DNA of 64,000 nucleotides, from contig CM064569.1 of the NCBI GenBank assembly GCA_032716605.1, positions 14,220,538 through 14,284,537 on the forward strand, written 5' to 3'. The translations under genes and the position numbers were made by a program. This document shows, in pieces, positions 32,258 to 43,124 of this stretch. The DNA is from Paralithodes platypus (Eukaryota; Arthropoda; Malacostraca; Decapoda; Lithodidae). Each line of letters starts with the position of its first letter. Positions within the stretch are counted from its first letter, which is position 1. The notes under the pieces are model-generated. The model searched no databases, was not told where the DNA came from, and worked only from the letters and a program-made list of their open reading frames with translations.

Positions 32258-32773
32258 TTAAGGGGATAGTACTCGCTGTCGTAATTATTTGTTCTAGTTT
32301 TACAATAATAATACACGTAATAATTATTGGGTGCCGGTGTAGGGCTGCTGTCGTAATTATTTGGTTATTCCAATTGTTCACGTGTTTCAATTAGGACACA
32401 TAATTACACGATTGAACTCTTTGTCTGTGTATCATATTTGTTCCATTTACTCGCTTTTTATGGACCTCTTTCTCTCTCGTGTTTAGTATATTAGTTTTGA
32501 GATTTTAAGACGTTCCTTCCATTAGTTTGTCGGTTTTAATACCTTTCGACCCATTTCGTTGTCAATTTCAAGACCTTTCGGGCCATTTAGGTGTCGATTT
32601 TTTCCTGGCGAGCGAAATCGAGCCTGTAATTTCTATCGAAAAATGTACAAATTTATCTTGAAAGGGGGTCTAGGGGATGTTTTTTTAAGCTTGATGGAGG
32701 TCTAGCGAGGAAACTAAACAAATATATAAAATATATACATATATAGACCAAAAACCAAGCAGTACCCCATTAA
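32258..32773 (+). mobile_element. Family B element with a 170-bp insertion
   Basis: TTAA at 32258-32261 and 32770-32773. Occupies the same position in the duplicated flank as 29299-29676. Interrupted after TACTCGCT by a foreign block. The core hairpin segment is deleted here (GAGCCTGTAATTTCTATCG). Confidence 0.85.
32278..32447. mobile_element. Unclassified 170-bp insertion with 8-bp TSD
   Basis: TACTCGCT at 32270-32277 is repeated at 32448-32455. The paralogous site at 29.3 kb has it once, so the block is a bona fide insertion. It starts GTCGTAATTATTTGTTC and repeats GCTGTCGTAATTATTTG at 32349. No clear terminal inverted repeat and no poly-A tail. An 8-bp TSD fits hAT-type transposons, but the ends do not confirm it. 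Confidence 0.75.
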
Positions 32774-32956
32774 AAGTTCAATGTTTAGTGTAGTTGTGGT
32801 AGCTACGGTGTCACACAGCTTATTAACAGTAACAATGACGTTGATTTTGTATAGTAGTTTTTAGGTACGGGAAGTATGAGGACAGAGAAGGCGGATATTG
32901 TACCAATGATAACATATTGTAGATATATGGTATTTGTGGTGACAAACAGGACCTGC

Positions 32957-33324
32957 TTAGGGGGGTACTACTCGCTTTTTCTGGACCCCGTTCTCCCTCA
33001 TGTTTAGTATATTAGTTTTGAGGTTTTAAGACGTTGTTCCGTTAGTTTGGCGATTTTGAGACCTTTCGCCTCCTTTTTTTGTCAATATTAAAGCCTTTCG
33101 TGCCCTTTAGGTGTCGATTTTTTCTTGGCGAGCGATAGCGAGCCTCTAATTTTAGAAGGAACCGGCCATGGGCCGGTAATTTTTTTACCGAAAAATTTAT
33201 AAATTTATCTTGAAAGGGGGTCTAGGGGGTGTTTTTCTAACCTTGATGGAGGTCTAGCGAGGAAACTCAAAAATAAATAAATAGATAAATATATAGACCA
33301 AAAACCAAGCACTAACCGCTTAAC
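32957..33324 (+). mobile_element. Family B element, complete copy
   Basis: Starts TTAGGGGGGTACTACTCGC and ends AAGCACTAACCGCTTAA. Has AACCGGCCATGGGCCGGTAA, a perfect hairpin with a longer stem than other copies. Confidence 0.87.
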
Positions 33325-33331
33325 ATAGTAA

Positions 33332-33988
33332 ATGGTGCCAGTGGTTGCAGGGGTGGTATAGGTATTATGGTGACAGGTAGGCTAGGTAGGGTAGGCGGGG
33401 CTCAATGGTGCCAGTGGTTGCAGGGGTGGTATAGGTATTATGGTGACAGGTAGGCTAGGTAGGGTAGGCGGGGCTCAATGGTGCCAGTGGTTGCAGGGGT
33501 GGTATAGGTATTATGGTGACAGGTAGGCTAGGTAGGGTAGGCGGGGCTCAATGGTGCCAGTGGTTGCAGGGGTGGTATAGGTATTATGGTGACAGGTAGG
33601 CTAGGTAGGGTAGGCGGGGCTCAATGGTGCCAGTGGTTGCAGGGGTGGTATAGGTATTATGGTGACAGGTAGGCTAGGTAGGGTAGGCGGGGCTCAATGG
33701 TGCCAGTGGTTGCAGGGGTGGTATAGGTATTATGGTGACAGGTAGGCTAGGTAGGGTAGGCGGGGCTCAATGGTGCCAGTGGTTGCAGGGGTGGTATAGG
33801 TATTATGGTGACAGGTAGGCTAGGTAGGGTAGGCGGGGCTCAATGGTGCCAGTGGTTGCAGGGGTGGTATAGGTATTATGGTGACAGGTAGGCTAGGTAG
33901 GGTAGGCGGGGCTCAATGGTGCCAGTGGTTGCAGGGGTGGTATAGGTATTATGGTGACAGGTAGGCTAGGTAGGGTAGGCGGGGCTCA
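33332..33988. repeat. Minisatellite, 9 x 73 bp
   Basis: Nine almost identical units: TCAATGGTGCCAGTGGTTGC, AGGGGTGGTATAGGTATTAT, GGTGACAGGTAGGCTAGGTA and GGGTAGGCGGGGC. Directly follows a family B element. Confidence 0.96.
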
Positions 33989-34011
33989 ATTACAAGGCTA
34001 CACACTCAATT

Positions 34012-34092
34012 AATCCTTTTAACTACTACAGACCCTTTCTAAGCTGCATAAAATCGTCTGAACGTAGTTGAAATAAAGTCGCTGAAGGGGTT
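34012..34092 (+). mobile_element. Family C right-half fragment
   Basis: TTAATCCTTTTAACTACTAC, AAGCTGCATAAAATCGTCTG and GTCGCTGAAGGGGTTA. Confidence 0.6.
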
Positions 34093-34103
34093 AGGGGGAG
34101 GTT

Positions 34104-34266
34104 CTTGAATCGACACGTAAGTGGCACGAAAAGTCTTAATAATGACAAAATAAAGGGGTAAAAGGTTTTAAAATCGCCAAACAAATGAGACGAACGTCAT
34201 AAAATCACATAACTAATGGGGCTTAACATGAGGGAGAAGGCGTTAAAAAAAATAACTCCCATTAAA
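34104..34266 (-). mobile_element. Family B half copy
   Basis: TCGACACGTAAGTGGCACGA, AAATCGCCAAACAAATGAGA, CATGAGGGAGAAGGCG and ACTCCCATTAAA. Core and left half absent. Confidence 0.7.
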
Positions 34267-34379
34267 TTTAGACAGGGGAATAAACCGTATAAAAAATACT
34301 AAAGGTGATACTTATATACAGTATATGGTGTTAGAGATAGCAATACATACGGTATATAACTATTGGATAGATGTGGTGT

Positions 34380-36287
34380 TAGTGATAGGGTACATGTAGT
34401 GGTGTAAGGGGAGGTATGGTGTTAGTGGTGCTGTAGGAGGAGGTATATATGGTGTTAGTGGTGCTGTAGGAGGAGGTATGGTGTTAGTGGTGCTGTAGGA
34501 GGAGGTATGGTGTTAGTGATGCTGTACAAAGGAGTACAAAGGAAATCAAGCAACAACAGATCTAGTGACCCTTCTAGGTTGCTTGTCCTCCAAAACACTG
34601 AGGATCAAGTGTCCAAACAGTGGTTTAGAGTGGGTAAGGGAACATTGGAAAGGGAATTACTGCCCTGGAACTAATGTCCGTGGCAGGATTAGGAAGTTAG
34701 TAGGGGACAGATGGGTTAGTAACTGAGGGGGGGATAAAATAAAGTTATTCATTTACAAACGCAGTCAGTCGCGGGTTTGATGCGAGATATTTGTCTAGGC
34801 GGAGTTTAAATGAATCAACGGTGATGCAGTCTATAACTGTAGGAGGAGGTATGGTGTTAGTGGTGCTGTAGGAGGAGGTATGGTGTTAGTGGTGCTGTAG
34901 GAGGAGGTATGGTGTTAGTGGTGTTGTAGGAGGAGGTATGGTGTTAGTGGTGCTGTAGGAGGAGGTATGGTGTTAGTGGTGCTGTAGGAGGAGGTATGGT
35001 GTTAGTGGTGCTGTAGGAGGAGGTATGGTGTTAGTGGTGCTGTAGGAGGAGGTATGGTGTTAGTGGTGCTGTAGGAGGAGGTATGGTGTTAGTGGTGCTG
35101 TAGGAGGAGGTATGGTGTTAGTGGTGCTGTAGGAGGAGGTATGGTGTTAGTGGTGCTGTAGGAGGAGGTATGGTGTTAGTGGTGCTGTAGGAGGAGGTAT
35201 GGTGTTAGTGGTGCTGTAGGAGGAGGTATGGTGTTAGTGGTGCTGTAGGAGGAGGTATGGTGTTAGTGGTGCTGTAGGAGGAGGTATGGTGTTAGTGGTG
35301 CTGTAGGAGGAGGTATGGTGTTAGTGGTGCTGTAGGAGGAGGTATGGTGTTAGTGGTGCTGTAGGAGGAGGTATGGTGTTAGTGGTGCTGTAGGAGGAGG
35401 TATGGTGTTAGTGGTGCTGTAGGAGGAGGTATGGTGTTAGTGGTGCTGTAGGAGGAGGTATGGTGTTAGTGGTGCTGTAGGAGGAGGTATGATGTTAGTG
35501 GTGCTGTAGGAGGAGGTATATATGGTGTTAGTGGTGCTGTAGGAGGAGGTATGGTGTTAGTGGTGCTGTAGGAGGAGGTATGGTGTTAGTGGTGCTGTAG
35601 GAGGAGGTATGGTGTTAGTGGTGCTGTAGGAGGAGGTATGGTGTTAGTGGTGCTGTAGGAGGAGGTATGGTGTTAGTGGTGCTGTAGGAGGAGGTATATA
35701 TGGTGTTAGTGGTGCTGTAGGAGGAGGTATGATGTTAGTGGTGCTGTAGGAGGAGGTATATATGATGTTAGTGGTGCTGTAGGAGGAGGTATGGTGTTAG
35801 TGGTGCTGTAGGAGGAGGTATATATGGTGTTAGTGGTGCTGTAGGAGGAGGTATGGTGTTAGTGGTGCTGTAGGAGGAGGTATGGTGTTAGTGGTGCTGT
35901 AGGAGGAGGTATATATGGTGTTAGTGGTGCTGTAGGAGGAGGTATGGTGTTAGTGGTGCTGTAGGAGGAGGTATGGTGTTAGTGGTACTGTAGGAGGAGG
36001 TATGGTGTTAGTGGTGCTGTAGGAGGAGGTATAGATGGTGTTAGTGGTGCTGTAGGAGGAGGTATGGTGTTAGTGGTGCTGTAGGAGGAGGTAGGTATGG
36101 TGTTAGTGGTGCTGTAGGAGGAGGTATATATGGTGTTAGTGGTGCTGTAGGAGGAGGTATGGTGTTAGTGGTGCTGTAGGAGGAGGTATGGTGTTAGTGG
36201 TGCTGTAGGAGGAGGTATGGTGTTAGTGGTGCTGTAGGAGGAGGTATGGTGTTAGTGGTGCTGTAGGAGGAGGTATGGTGTTAGGGG
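34380..36287. repeat. Minisatellite, 29-bp unit, about 55 copies
   Basis: Unit GGTGTTAGTGGTGCTGTAGG with AGGAGGTAT. Variants with an extra TATA before ATGG recur at intervals from 35515 on, which suggests higher-order duplication. Interrupted by a LINE-2 piece at 34524-34837. Confidence 0.96.
34524..34837 (-). mobile_element. LINE-2 3'-end fragment inside the minisatellite
   Basis: Complement of 55650-55965: GTACAAAGGAGTACAAAGGA, CAAGCAACAACAG, CTCCAAAACACTGAGGATCA and the coding end TTAAATGAATCAACGGTG. CTGTA stands at both junctions (34522-34526 and 34837-34841), either a 5-bp duplication or microhomology. Severely 5'-truncated. Confidence 0.88.
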
Positions 36288-36558
36288 CAGGGTAGATGTG
36301 GTGGTGGTGTTAGGGGTAAGGAAAGGCAGGGTAGATGTGGTGGTGGTGTTAGGGGCAGGGCAGGGTAGGACAGGTAGCCAGGGACAGGGCAAGGTATGCG
36401 TCCCTCACCCCTGCTTGCCCTGCGGCCTACCCCCATACCCCTCCCTACCCCCCCCCCCCCCCTTATACCCTCCTACCCCCCCACCCCTTATGACCCTCCA
36501 ACCCTCCTCTCAGTCCATACCTCTCTACCATCCATACTTCTCTACACGCTCACATTCC

Positions 36559-36640
<82 letters not shown>
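36288..36640. repeat. GGTG-rich, C-rich and (TC)n tracts
   Basis: GTTAGGGGCAGGGTAGATGT repeats to about 36395, then C-rich CCTACCCC, then pure TC at 36558-36637. Open frames here are low complexity. Confidence 0.85.
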
Positions 36641-36641
<1 letters not shown>

Positions 36642-36777
36642 AGTTTATGCAATATCACTTAAGGTAACATACACATTATGTTTACACTATGCTTTGCTAA
36701 AATTGTGGCATTACTAGAGTAGTACCGTTATAGTAACAGTAAATCTAGCTTATTTATTAAGTAATTGCCTGTTTAGA

Positions 36778-36892
36778 GTGGAGTTCTCGAAAAGGGTGCT
36801 TCAGTCCCGACGCAATTCATGACTTACACTGTGCTGGCTAAATAATCCTGAAGGGTTGATAGCCTCTGAAGTCTTTATTTAACTAACTAACA
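36778..36892 (+). repeat. Family D repeat, copy 3
   Basis: GGAGTTCTCGAAAAGGGTGC, TTACACTGTGCTGGCTAAAT and GATAGCCTCTGAAGTC. A second partial end, AGCCACTGAAGTCCTTATTT, follows at 36928. Confidence 0.72.
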
Positions 36893-37475
36893 AACTTAAC
36901 TATCAGTTATATTGTTTTTGTTTGAAATAGCCACTGAAGTCCTTATTTAACTAACTAATTTAACTATCAGTAATATTATTATTACTTTTTTTTATTTGCT
37001 TTTTTTATTTTTGTAGACGCTTGCTAATTATAGGGGGACGTTCAAACCCTGTACCCCTCATAGGCTATCTAGCGCCATAGTGGGATTAAGAACGATAGAG
37101 AGCTTCCAGATGAAATTAGATAGGCATATGGACTAGATTTGTGATTGTAGGTTGCTAGGAATACAGAAAAATATGTTAGTATGATAAGTTTGGGGTTACA
37201 TCGTTTAATTAATCTCTCTCTCTCTCTGTCTGTCTCTCACCTTTTACCCTTCAGTATACCTTTGCCCTGTTCCCTCTAATCAGTGCCTTTTCTCCTCAAC
37301 CCCCCCCCCCTTTCCCTCCCTCCTCCCCCGCCCCTAAATCTCGCCTCCGTCCTGTGCTCTAATCCTACCCCCAACCTCACCCCCCACCCCCCACCTTTAT
37401 TATATTTCTGTTCATGTCTCCTTCATCTTTTGCTAAGTTCCCTTTAAATTGACTACGTATGTCTTAGCGTGAGGC
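36893..37475. other. Pyrimidine-rich stretch, no gene recognised
   Basis: TC/CCCC-rich between 37212 and 37400. The block 37037-37110 is ordinary sequence. Confidence 0.35.
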
Positions 37476-37625
37476 GTGGTCATTAATGCTGATACATACA
37501 TTTTCGAAGCTTTCTCGGCCTGAACTGAAGCTCCTTATTCATTTTTTAAGAGATACATGCATTTTGGAGGTTCGTTTCTTCAGTTCGAGGCTTCAAAATT
37601 TATAAAAATGTATGGACGCCACTCG
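37476..37625. mobile_element. Family E foldback element, copy 2
   Basis: GTCATTAATGCTGATACATA, CATTTTCGAAGC and CTGAACTGAAGCTCC at the left pair with TTCAGTTCGAGGCTTCAAAA at the right. Downstream, 37640-37750 has three loose repeats of AACATCTTGGGTACAA. Confidence 0.6.
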
Positions 37626-37819
37626 GGTTAAAAAAAATCTTGGGTTTGAATCATCTGGAATGCAAAAACATCTTGGGTACAACATGACTGGAATACAAAC
37701 ACATCTTGGGTACAAAATTAATTGCGTATTGAATATTTTGGGTACAGTCATGAACCATAATACCTACGCACCGGTTTGAATTTGTATCGAACAAAAGCGA
37801 GACACTTTAGCATGGATCA

Positions 37820-38562
37820 ATTACCTTTTGATACCTTTTGATACCTTTTGATGTGTTCGCCACTCTTCTAGCGGCAGCGGCTCGCTTGGTGTAGTGACTA
37901 GCGTCTCGGACTTCCACCCAGGAGGCCCGGGTTCGCGCCCACGCTCGGCGCATTAAAGATTTTTCACAAGCACTGAGTCGTTACCATCCCTCATGAGCAA
38001 AGGGATGGGGTAGTAGTACAGGACCCCAATGGAAATACGCCTAATCGGCCTTATTGAGCTATCCTTAGCTAGCTTAGCATGCGCTAGCTTTAAGAACTAT
38101 TATTATTATTATTATTACCAAGGAGCGCGACGCCCCTCGTTATGGGTGGTGATTTGGTGCAGTAGACTGTTTGAAGCGACAGCTCGCTCCCTTGCGAGGA
38201 TGGGCTCATCTGGCACTTTTACAGTTCGACATCTAGGGCTCTCTTGAAGTTGTCTAACGAGATGTCCCTCATGTCTCTTACTCTCCGTGGGAGTTTGTTG
38301 AAGAGACGTGGGCCTCTGTGTGATAACCAGCCCTCTCGCAGAGAGCCCATAGCACCCCTGTTATTCATCCGGGGGATTTCGCATTCCCAGCCTCTCCTAT
38401 CACTGAATTTCATGGCTATCGGAGTATGTAGGTTTGGTACTAAACCCTCTGCGATTTTCCACGTGTATATTATTAGGTAACGTTCTCTTCTACGTTCCAG
38501 TGAGTACAGATTCAGTGCTCTTAAACGCTCCCAATAGTGTAGATGTTTTATCGAACTTATAT
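37820..38562 (-). mobile_element. LINE-1 3' fragment, split by SINE-D
   Basis: Same coding end as at 15.7 kb: minus strand LFNKLPRRVRDM, ISLDNFKRALDVEL and a 3' end CGAACACATCAAAAGGT with tail units of ATCAAAAGGT. A small deletion of the CAAAAAG block (TTTTACAG) distinguishes it. SINE-D lies inside at 37877-38117. Confidence 0.85.
37877..38117 (+). mobile_element. SINE-D (tRNA-derived) with (ATT)n tail
   Basis: CTCGCTTGGTGTAGTGACTA (A box) and GGCCCGGGTTCGCGCC (B box), a body with CACTGAGTCGTTACCATCCC, and a tail of ATT repeats. Inserted in the 3' untranslated part of LINE-1 between AGCGGCA and CCAAGGAGC. Confidence 0.75.
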
Positions 38563-38667
38563 GCTTATTGCTTCAGTTTGGCTTACTGAAATTGTTCCGA
38601 AACTTTTATTGTCCCGGAAATATTGTGGGTAACTATATTGACAGAAGGTTCAAATTAGATACTGATT

Positions 38668-38932
38668 GGGTCTCTGCGAGAGGGTTGGTTATCACACATA
38701 GGCCCACGTCTCTTCAACAAACTCCCATGGCGAGTAAGAGACATGAGGGGCGTCTCGTTCAACAACTTCAAGAGAGCCCTCGATGTCGAACTGGGGTGTC
38801 AGACGAGCCCATCTTCGCAGGGGAGCGTGCTGCCCCTTCAAACAGTCTGTTGCACCAAATCACCACCCAGAACGCGGGGCGGCGCGCTCCTCGGTGCCAC
38901 TAGAAGTGTGGTGAATTCATCACAAGGTAAGG
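38668..38932 (+). pseudogene. LINE-1 3' fragment, plus strand
   Basis: GTCTCTGCGAGAGGGTTGGT to GCTCCTCGGTGCCACTAGAA, ending ATCACAAGGTAAGG. It lies head to head with the minus fragment 105 bases away. More diverged (GGGGTGTCAGACGAGCCCAT) than the other copies, so it came from a separate, older insertion. Confidence 0.8.
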
Positions 38933-39127
38933 AACTACAAACATCCATAAATTGCAACGGACATTTATTTTATTTTTTCAGTGAGATTGAACTATTAGAC
39001 TGTAGGATTTGATAAAATGCATATTGATTATATAATTATGCGTTCACAAATTATATAGAGTAATTATTGTACGCATAAAAGCTGAACACATAATAACAGA
39101 AATAGAGAGAGAGAGAGTTAGAGTTAG

Positions 39128-39240
39128 TGAAAATAGGAGTTCAGAGGCTATCAACCCTATTGGATTAGTAAGCCAGCACACTAAGTCAAGAATAACGTCA
39201 GGACTGGAGCCTCTCTGCGAAAACTCCAGTCCCTTGCTTA
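39128..39240 (-). repeat. Family D repeat, copy 4
   Basis: Reverse of the family: CAGAGGCTATCAACCCTATT, AAGCCAGCACACTAAGTC and GGACTGGAGCCTCTCTGCGA. GA and GAATA microsatellites follow to 39303. Confidence 0.75.
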
Positions 39241-39272
<32 letters not shown>

Positions 39273-39424
39273 TAGAATAGAATAGAATAGAATAGAAGAG
39301 AAGAAAGGGGGGGGGGTGTGGAGAGAAGGAGGGAGGGAGGAGGGTCAAGAAAGGGGACTCTACTAGCCTAAGGCAGAGTCATGTATGGCAAATGAATGAA
39401 ATTGTAGGGGGTGAGGCAAGGTGT

Positions 39425-39690
39425 GCAGTTTTTTTGCACGGACTGCAGAGGAGGGGGTGGTAGTGTGGTGGCAGAGGTGGGGGTGGAGGTAGTGGTGGTG
39501 GCAGAGGTGGGGGGTGGTAGTGGTGGTGGCAGAGGTGGGGGTGGGGGTGGTGGCAGAGGTGGGGGTGGAGGTAGTGGTGGTGGCAGAGGTGGGGGTGGTA
39601 GAGGTGGGGGTGGGGGTGGTGGCAAAGGTGGGGGTGGAGGTAGTGGTGGTGGCAGAGGTGGGGGGTGGTAGAGGTGGGGGTGGAGGGGAT
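39425..39690. repeat. GGT-rich minisatellite
   Basis: Units mixing GGCAGAGGTGGGGGTGGAGG and TAGTGGTGGT. Six open frames on both strands are all low-complexity Gly/Val or Pro/Thr/His. Confidence 0.9.
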
Positions 39691-39710
39691 TTGAGAGAGA
39701 AATGCGGTAA

Positions 39711-40026
39711 ATATGTAGGAGCAGCAACAATATAGGTAACACATTTGTAATGGTAGTTTGGGGTTCCTATCATCATATGCTTCATTGCTATATAATTTTT
39801 ATCCTCGGGAAAAAGCATTCTTGGGATTGTTTTTGTTTCATTAACCTAACCAAAAAACCTAACCTAAATGTATTTGGGGGCTATTAGGTTAGGTTATTAT
39901 TTTGTTTTTGTTTTAGGTTAATGACAAAAAAACACATTATACAGTATAGCAATGAAGCATATGATGATAGGAACCCCAAACTAACATTATAAATGTGTTC
40001 CCTATATTGTTGCTGCTCCTACATAT
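39711..40026. mobile_element. Foldback element with 80-bp arms
   Basis: ATATGTAGGAGCAGCAACAA through CATATGCTTCATTGCTATA is mirrored by TATAGCAATGAAGCATATGA through TTGTTGCTGCTCCTACATAT. A second inner inverted pair involves TTAACCTAACC and TAGGTTAAT. About 316 bp. Class unknown. Confidence 0.75.
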
Positions 40027-40137
40027 TGACCAGAAATACAAATGGAACACATTGTAACAAGAAAGGTACATTACATATAAACAGTGATCTTCAGTTTATG
40101 TATTCATATAAAGCACATAAACGATGGCAAAGCTTTT

Positions 40138-40245
40138 TATGTGTATAATTTTAGTTACAGTATAACGTTAATTTATGTGTATAATTTATGTGTATAATTT
40201 ATGTGTATAATTTATGTGTATAATTTTAGTTACAGTATAACGTTC
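40138..40245. repeat. TTATGTGTATAA tandem repeat
   Basis: Six units, with TTTTAGTTACAGTATAACGTT at both sides. TG and CA microsatellites follow at 40300-40350 and 40447-40468. Confidence 0.85.
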
Positions 40246-40465
40246 ATTTTATAAAGTGTGGGTGGTAAGTAGAAGCACACTATAATATACCGTGTGTCCA
40301 CGCGCGTGTGTGGGTGTGTGTGTGTGTGCTTGCGTAAGTTGTGTGTGTGTGTATGTTTGCAGAATGTCAGTGTATGTGCAATTGTGAGAAGTGTGGGACA
40401 CATAGAAAGGTCATGCAGACGATTATCCTTATAACATCCCATCTTTCACACACACACACACACAC

Positions 40466-40790
40466 ACAACCCGTAGCCTAGTAGGTAGAGCTCTCGTCTC
40501 ACACACGAGGGGTCGGGGGTTCAATCCCCGGCCGGGCAGAGACAAATTGGGCTTGTCTCCTTTCATGTGTTAGCCTCAGTTCACCTAGCTGTAAATAGGT
40601 ACCTGGAATAAGTGGACGACGTTGTGACGTCCCATCTGGGGTTGGTAAAAATGGTACAAGGCGAGATGGGTATCATATGGTTCACCTAAGCTGATGGCTA
40701 CCTAAGCCTTCGGGCGAGACGGTACCGTCTATAGTGAGAATGGTACCATACAGATCCACCCTAAGCCTTCGTTTCCGATGTCGCCAATTG
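40466..40790 (+). mobile_element. SINE-C (decapod-type, tRNA-derived)
   Basis: CCCGTAGCCTAGTAGGTAGA and GGGGTTCAATCCCC are A and B boxes, then GAGACAAATTGGGCTTGTCT and the core TTCACCTAGCTGTAAATAGG and TACCTGGAATAAGTGG. From memory this core is widespread in decapod genomes. The 3' part contains CTAAGCCTTCGGGCGAGACG and a second CTAAGCCTTCG. Confidence 0.75.
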
Positions 40791-41049
40791 GCTAAATACA
40801 GACTACACACACACACACATCCACAGCCATTCCAACAGTACATAAAACACTTAACATGCATTTCACGCAATACATTCCCAGTTAAGGAGGCGCGATAATA
40901 ATGAGCTTAGCTCGCATTGCGTGGATTCCCCTTGACGAACAAGTAACTGAGTAACACACAGAGAGAGAGAGAGAGGAGTGTGTGTGTGTGAGAAAGCGAG
41001 AGTGAGTCATATTTGGCCCGGATTTATGTCTGAGTGTACAGTACAGTAG

Positions 41050-41198
41050 AAGTCATTAATGCTTATTCGTATATTCCCGAAGCTATCTATGGCTAAACTG
41101 AATCTCCTTATTAACTCTTTACCCGATATTTGTGTTTCGGAGATTCGATTAGTCAGTTCGGGGCTTCAAAATGTATCCGAATTAATGACTGCGACTGT
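41050..41198. mobile_element. Family E foldback element, copy 3
   Basis: AGTCATTAATGCTTATTCGT and CCGAAGC at the left, GGCTTCAAAATGTATCCGAA and TTAATGACTGCG at the right. The inner part includes AAACTGAATCTCC and GGAGATTCG. Confidence 0.7.
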
Positions 41199-41239
41199 CC
41201 AATCAAGAGTATAAATGGCGACGCACTCATTTTAATCAG

Positions 41240-41477
41240 CAAGGGACTGGGGTTCTCGCAGAGAGGCTCCAGTCCTGACGCTATTCTCGACTTACAGTGT
41301 GCTGGCTTAATAATCCAATAGGGTTGATAGCCTCTGAAGTCCTATTTTAACTAAATTTAATCAGCAAGCGACTGGAGTTCTCGAAAAGGGGCTGCAGTCC
41401 TGACGTTGTTATGGACTGACAGTGTGCTGGCTTAATAATCCAGAAGGGTTGATAGCCTCTAAAGTCCTATTTGAACT
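41240..41477 (+). repeat. Family D repeat, copies 5 and 6 in tandem
   Basis: Two copies in a row (41240-41355 and 41360-41477), each from AATCAGCAAG, CGACTGG and GTTCTCG to AGCCTCT and AGTCCTATTT. They are about 85 percent alike. Confidence 0.8.
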
Positions 41478-41479
41478 AA

Positions 41480-42622
41480 TATATTTAATCAGCAATATAG
41501 TCACCACCGCAATATAGTCGCCATAGTAATATAGTCGCCACTGCAATATTGTCGCCATAGTAATATATTTAAGTTAATCAGTAATATAGTCGTCACTGCA
41601 ATATTGTCGCCATATTAATATATGTAATCAGTAATATAGTCGTGACTGCAATATAGTCGCCATAGTAATATAGTGACACAGTAATATAGTCGTCACTGCA
41701 ATATTGTCGCCATTGTAATATATGTAATCAGTAATATAGTCGTGACTGCAATATAGTCGCCATAGTAATATAGTGACACAGTAATATAGTCGTCACTGCA
41801 ATATTGTCGCCATTGTAATATATTTAATCAGTAATATAGTCGTCACTGCAATATTGTCGCCATAGTAATATAGTGACACAGTAATATAGTCGTCACTGCA
41901 ATATTGTCGCCATTGTAATATATTTAATCAGTAATATAGTCGTCACTGCAATATTGTCGCCATAGTAATATAGTGACACAGTAATATAGTCGTCACTGCA
42001 ATATTGTCGCCATAGTAATATAGTGACACAGTAATATAGTCGTCACTGCAATATTGTCGCCATAGTAATATAGTGACCACAGTAATATAGTCGTCACTGC
42101 AATATTGTCGCCATAGTAATATAGTGACACAGTAATATAGTTGTCACTGCAATATTGTCGCCATAGTAATATAGTGACACAGTAATATAGTTGTCACTGC
42201 AATATTGTCGCCATAGTAATATAGTGACACAGTAATATAGTCGTCACTGCAATATAGTCGCCATAGTAATATAGTAACACAGTAATATAGTCGTCACTGC
42301 AATATAGTCGCCATAGTAATATAGTAACACAGTAATATAGTTGTCACTGCAATATTGTCGCCATAGTAATATAGTGACACAGTAATATAGTCGTCACTAC
42401 AATATTGTCGCCATAGTAATATAGTGACAAAGTAATATAGTCGTCACTGCAATATTGTCGCCATAGTAATATAGTGACACAGTAATATAGTCGTCACTGC
42501 AATATTGTCGCCATAGTAATATAGTGACCACAGTAATATAGTCGTCACTGCAATATTGTCGCCATAGTAATATATTTAATCAGTAATATAGTCGTCACTG
42601 CAATATTGTCGCTATTACAATA
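41480..42622. repeat. Minisatellite, about 50-bp unit, over 20 copies
   Basis: Unit AATATAGTCGTCACTGCAAT with ATTGTCGCCATAGTAATATA and GTGACACAGT. In the first third, TATTTAATC replaces GTGACAC, and the edges are diverged, as expected for an array homogenised at its centre. Confidence 0.95.
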
Positions 42623-42728
42623 TAGATGCCACTTAATCATTGCAATATTTATCACTACAATTAACTTGCCACTCACATGGCCGCCACTAATATAGTTGTC
42701 CTTGCAATATATGGCGACTGTCTTTAGT

Positions 42729-43080
42729 TTAAGGGGGTACTACTCGCTTTTTATAGACCTCCTTCTCTTCATGTTTAGCATATTAGTTTTGAGATTTTAA
42801 GACCTCCCTTCCATTAATTTGTCGATTATAAGACCTTTCGCCCCATTTCGTTGTCAATTTCAAGACCTTTCGTGACATTTAGGTGTCGTTTTTTTCTAGG
42901 CGAGCGATAGCGAGCCTATAATTTTAAGAGGAACCGGCCTTCGGGCGGGCCATTTTGCTATTGAAAAATTTACAAATTTAACTTAAAGGGGGGTCTAGGG
43001 GGTGTTTGTTTTAAGCTTGATGGAGGTCTAGCGAGGAAACTAAAAAATAAATGAATACATTAATTAATTGCCCCAAAACG
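42729..43080 (+). mobile_element. Family B element, right end eroded
   Basis: TTAAGGGGGTACTACTCGC at the left; TAGGCGAGCGATAGCGAGCC; core CCGGCCTTCGGGCGGGCC; GCTTGATGGAGGTCTAGCGA at the right, then no clear terminal repeat. Confidence 0.82.
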
Positions 43081-43124
43081 GCTATGGTCTTATTGAATCT
43101 ATTCGTGTCCAGCTATTGTCCCTT

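Noticed and set aside
33332..33988. Regular direct repeats as a possible CRISPR array
   Set aside because: Units are identical head to tail without unique spacers. The same holds for the 49-bp and 29-bp arrays. The DNA is eukaryotic.
39855..39925. Telomeric TTAGG repeats
   Set aside because: Only a few CCTAA motifs inside a foldback element, no array.
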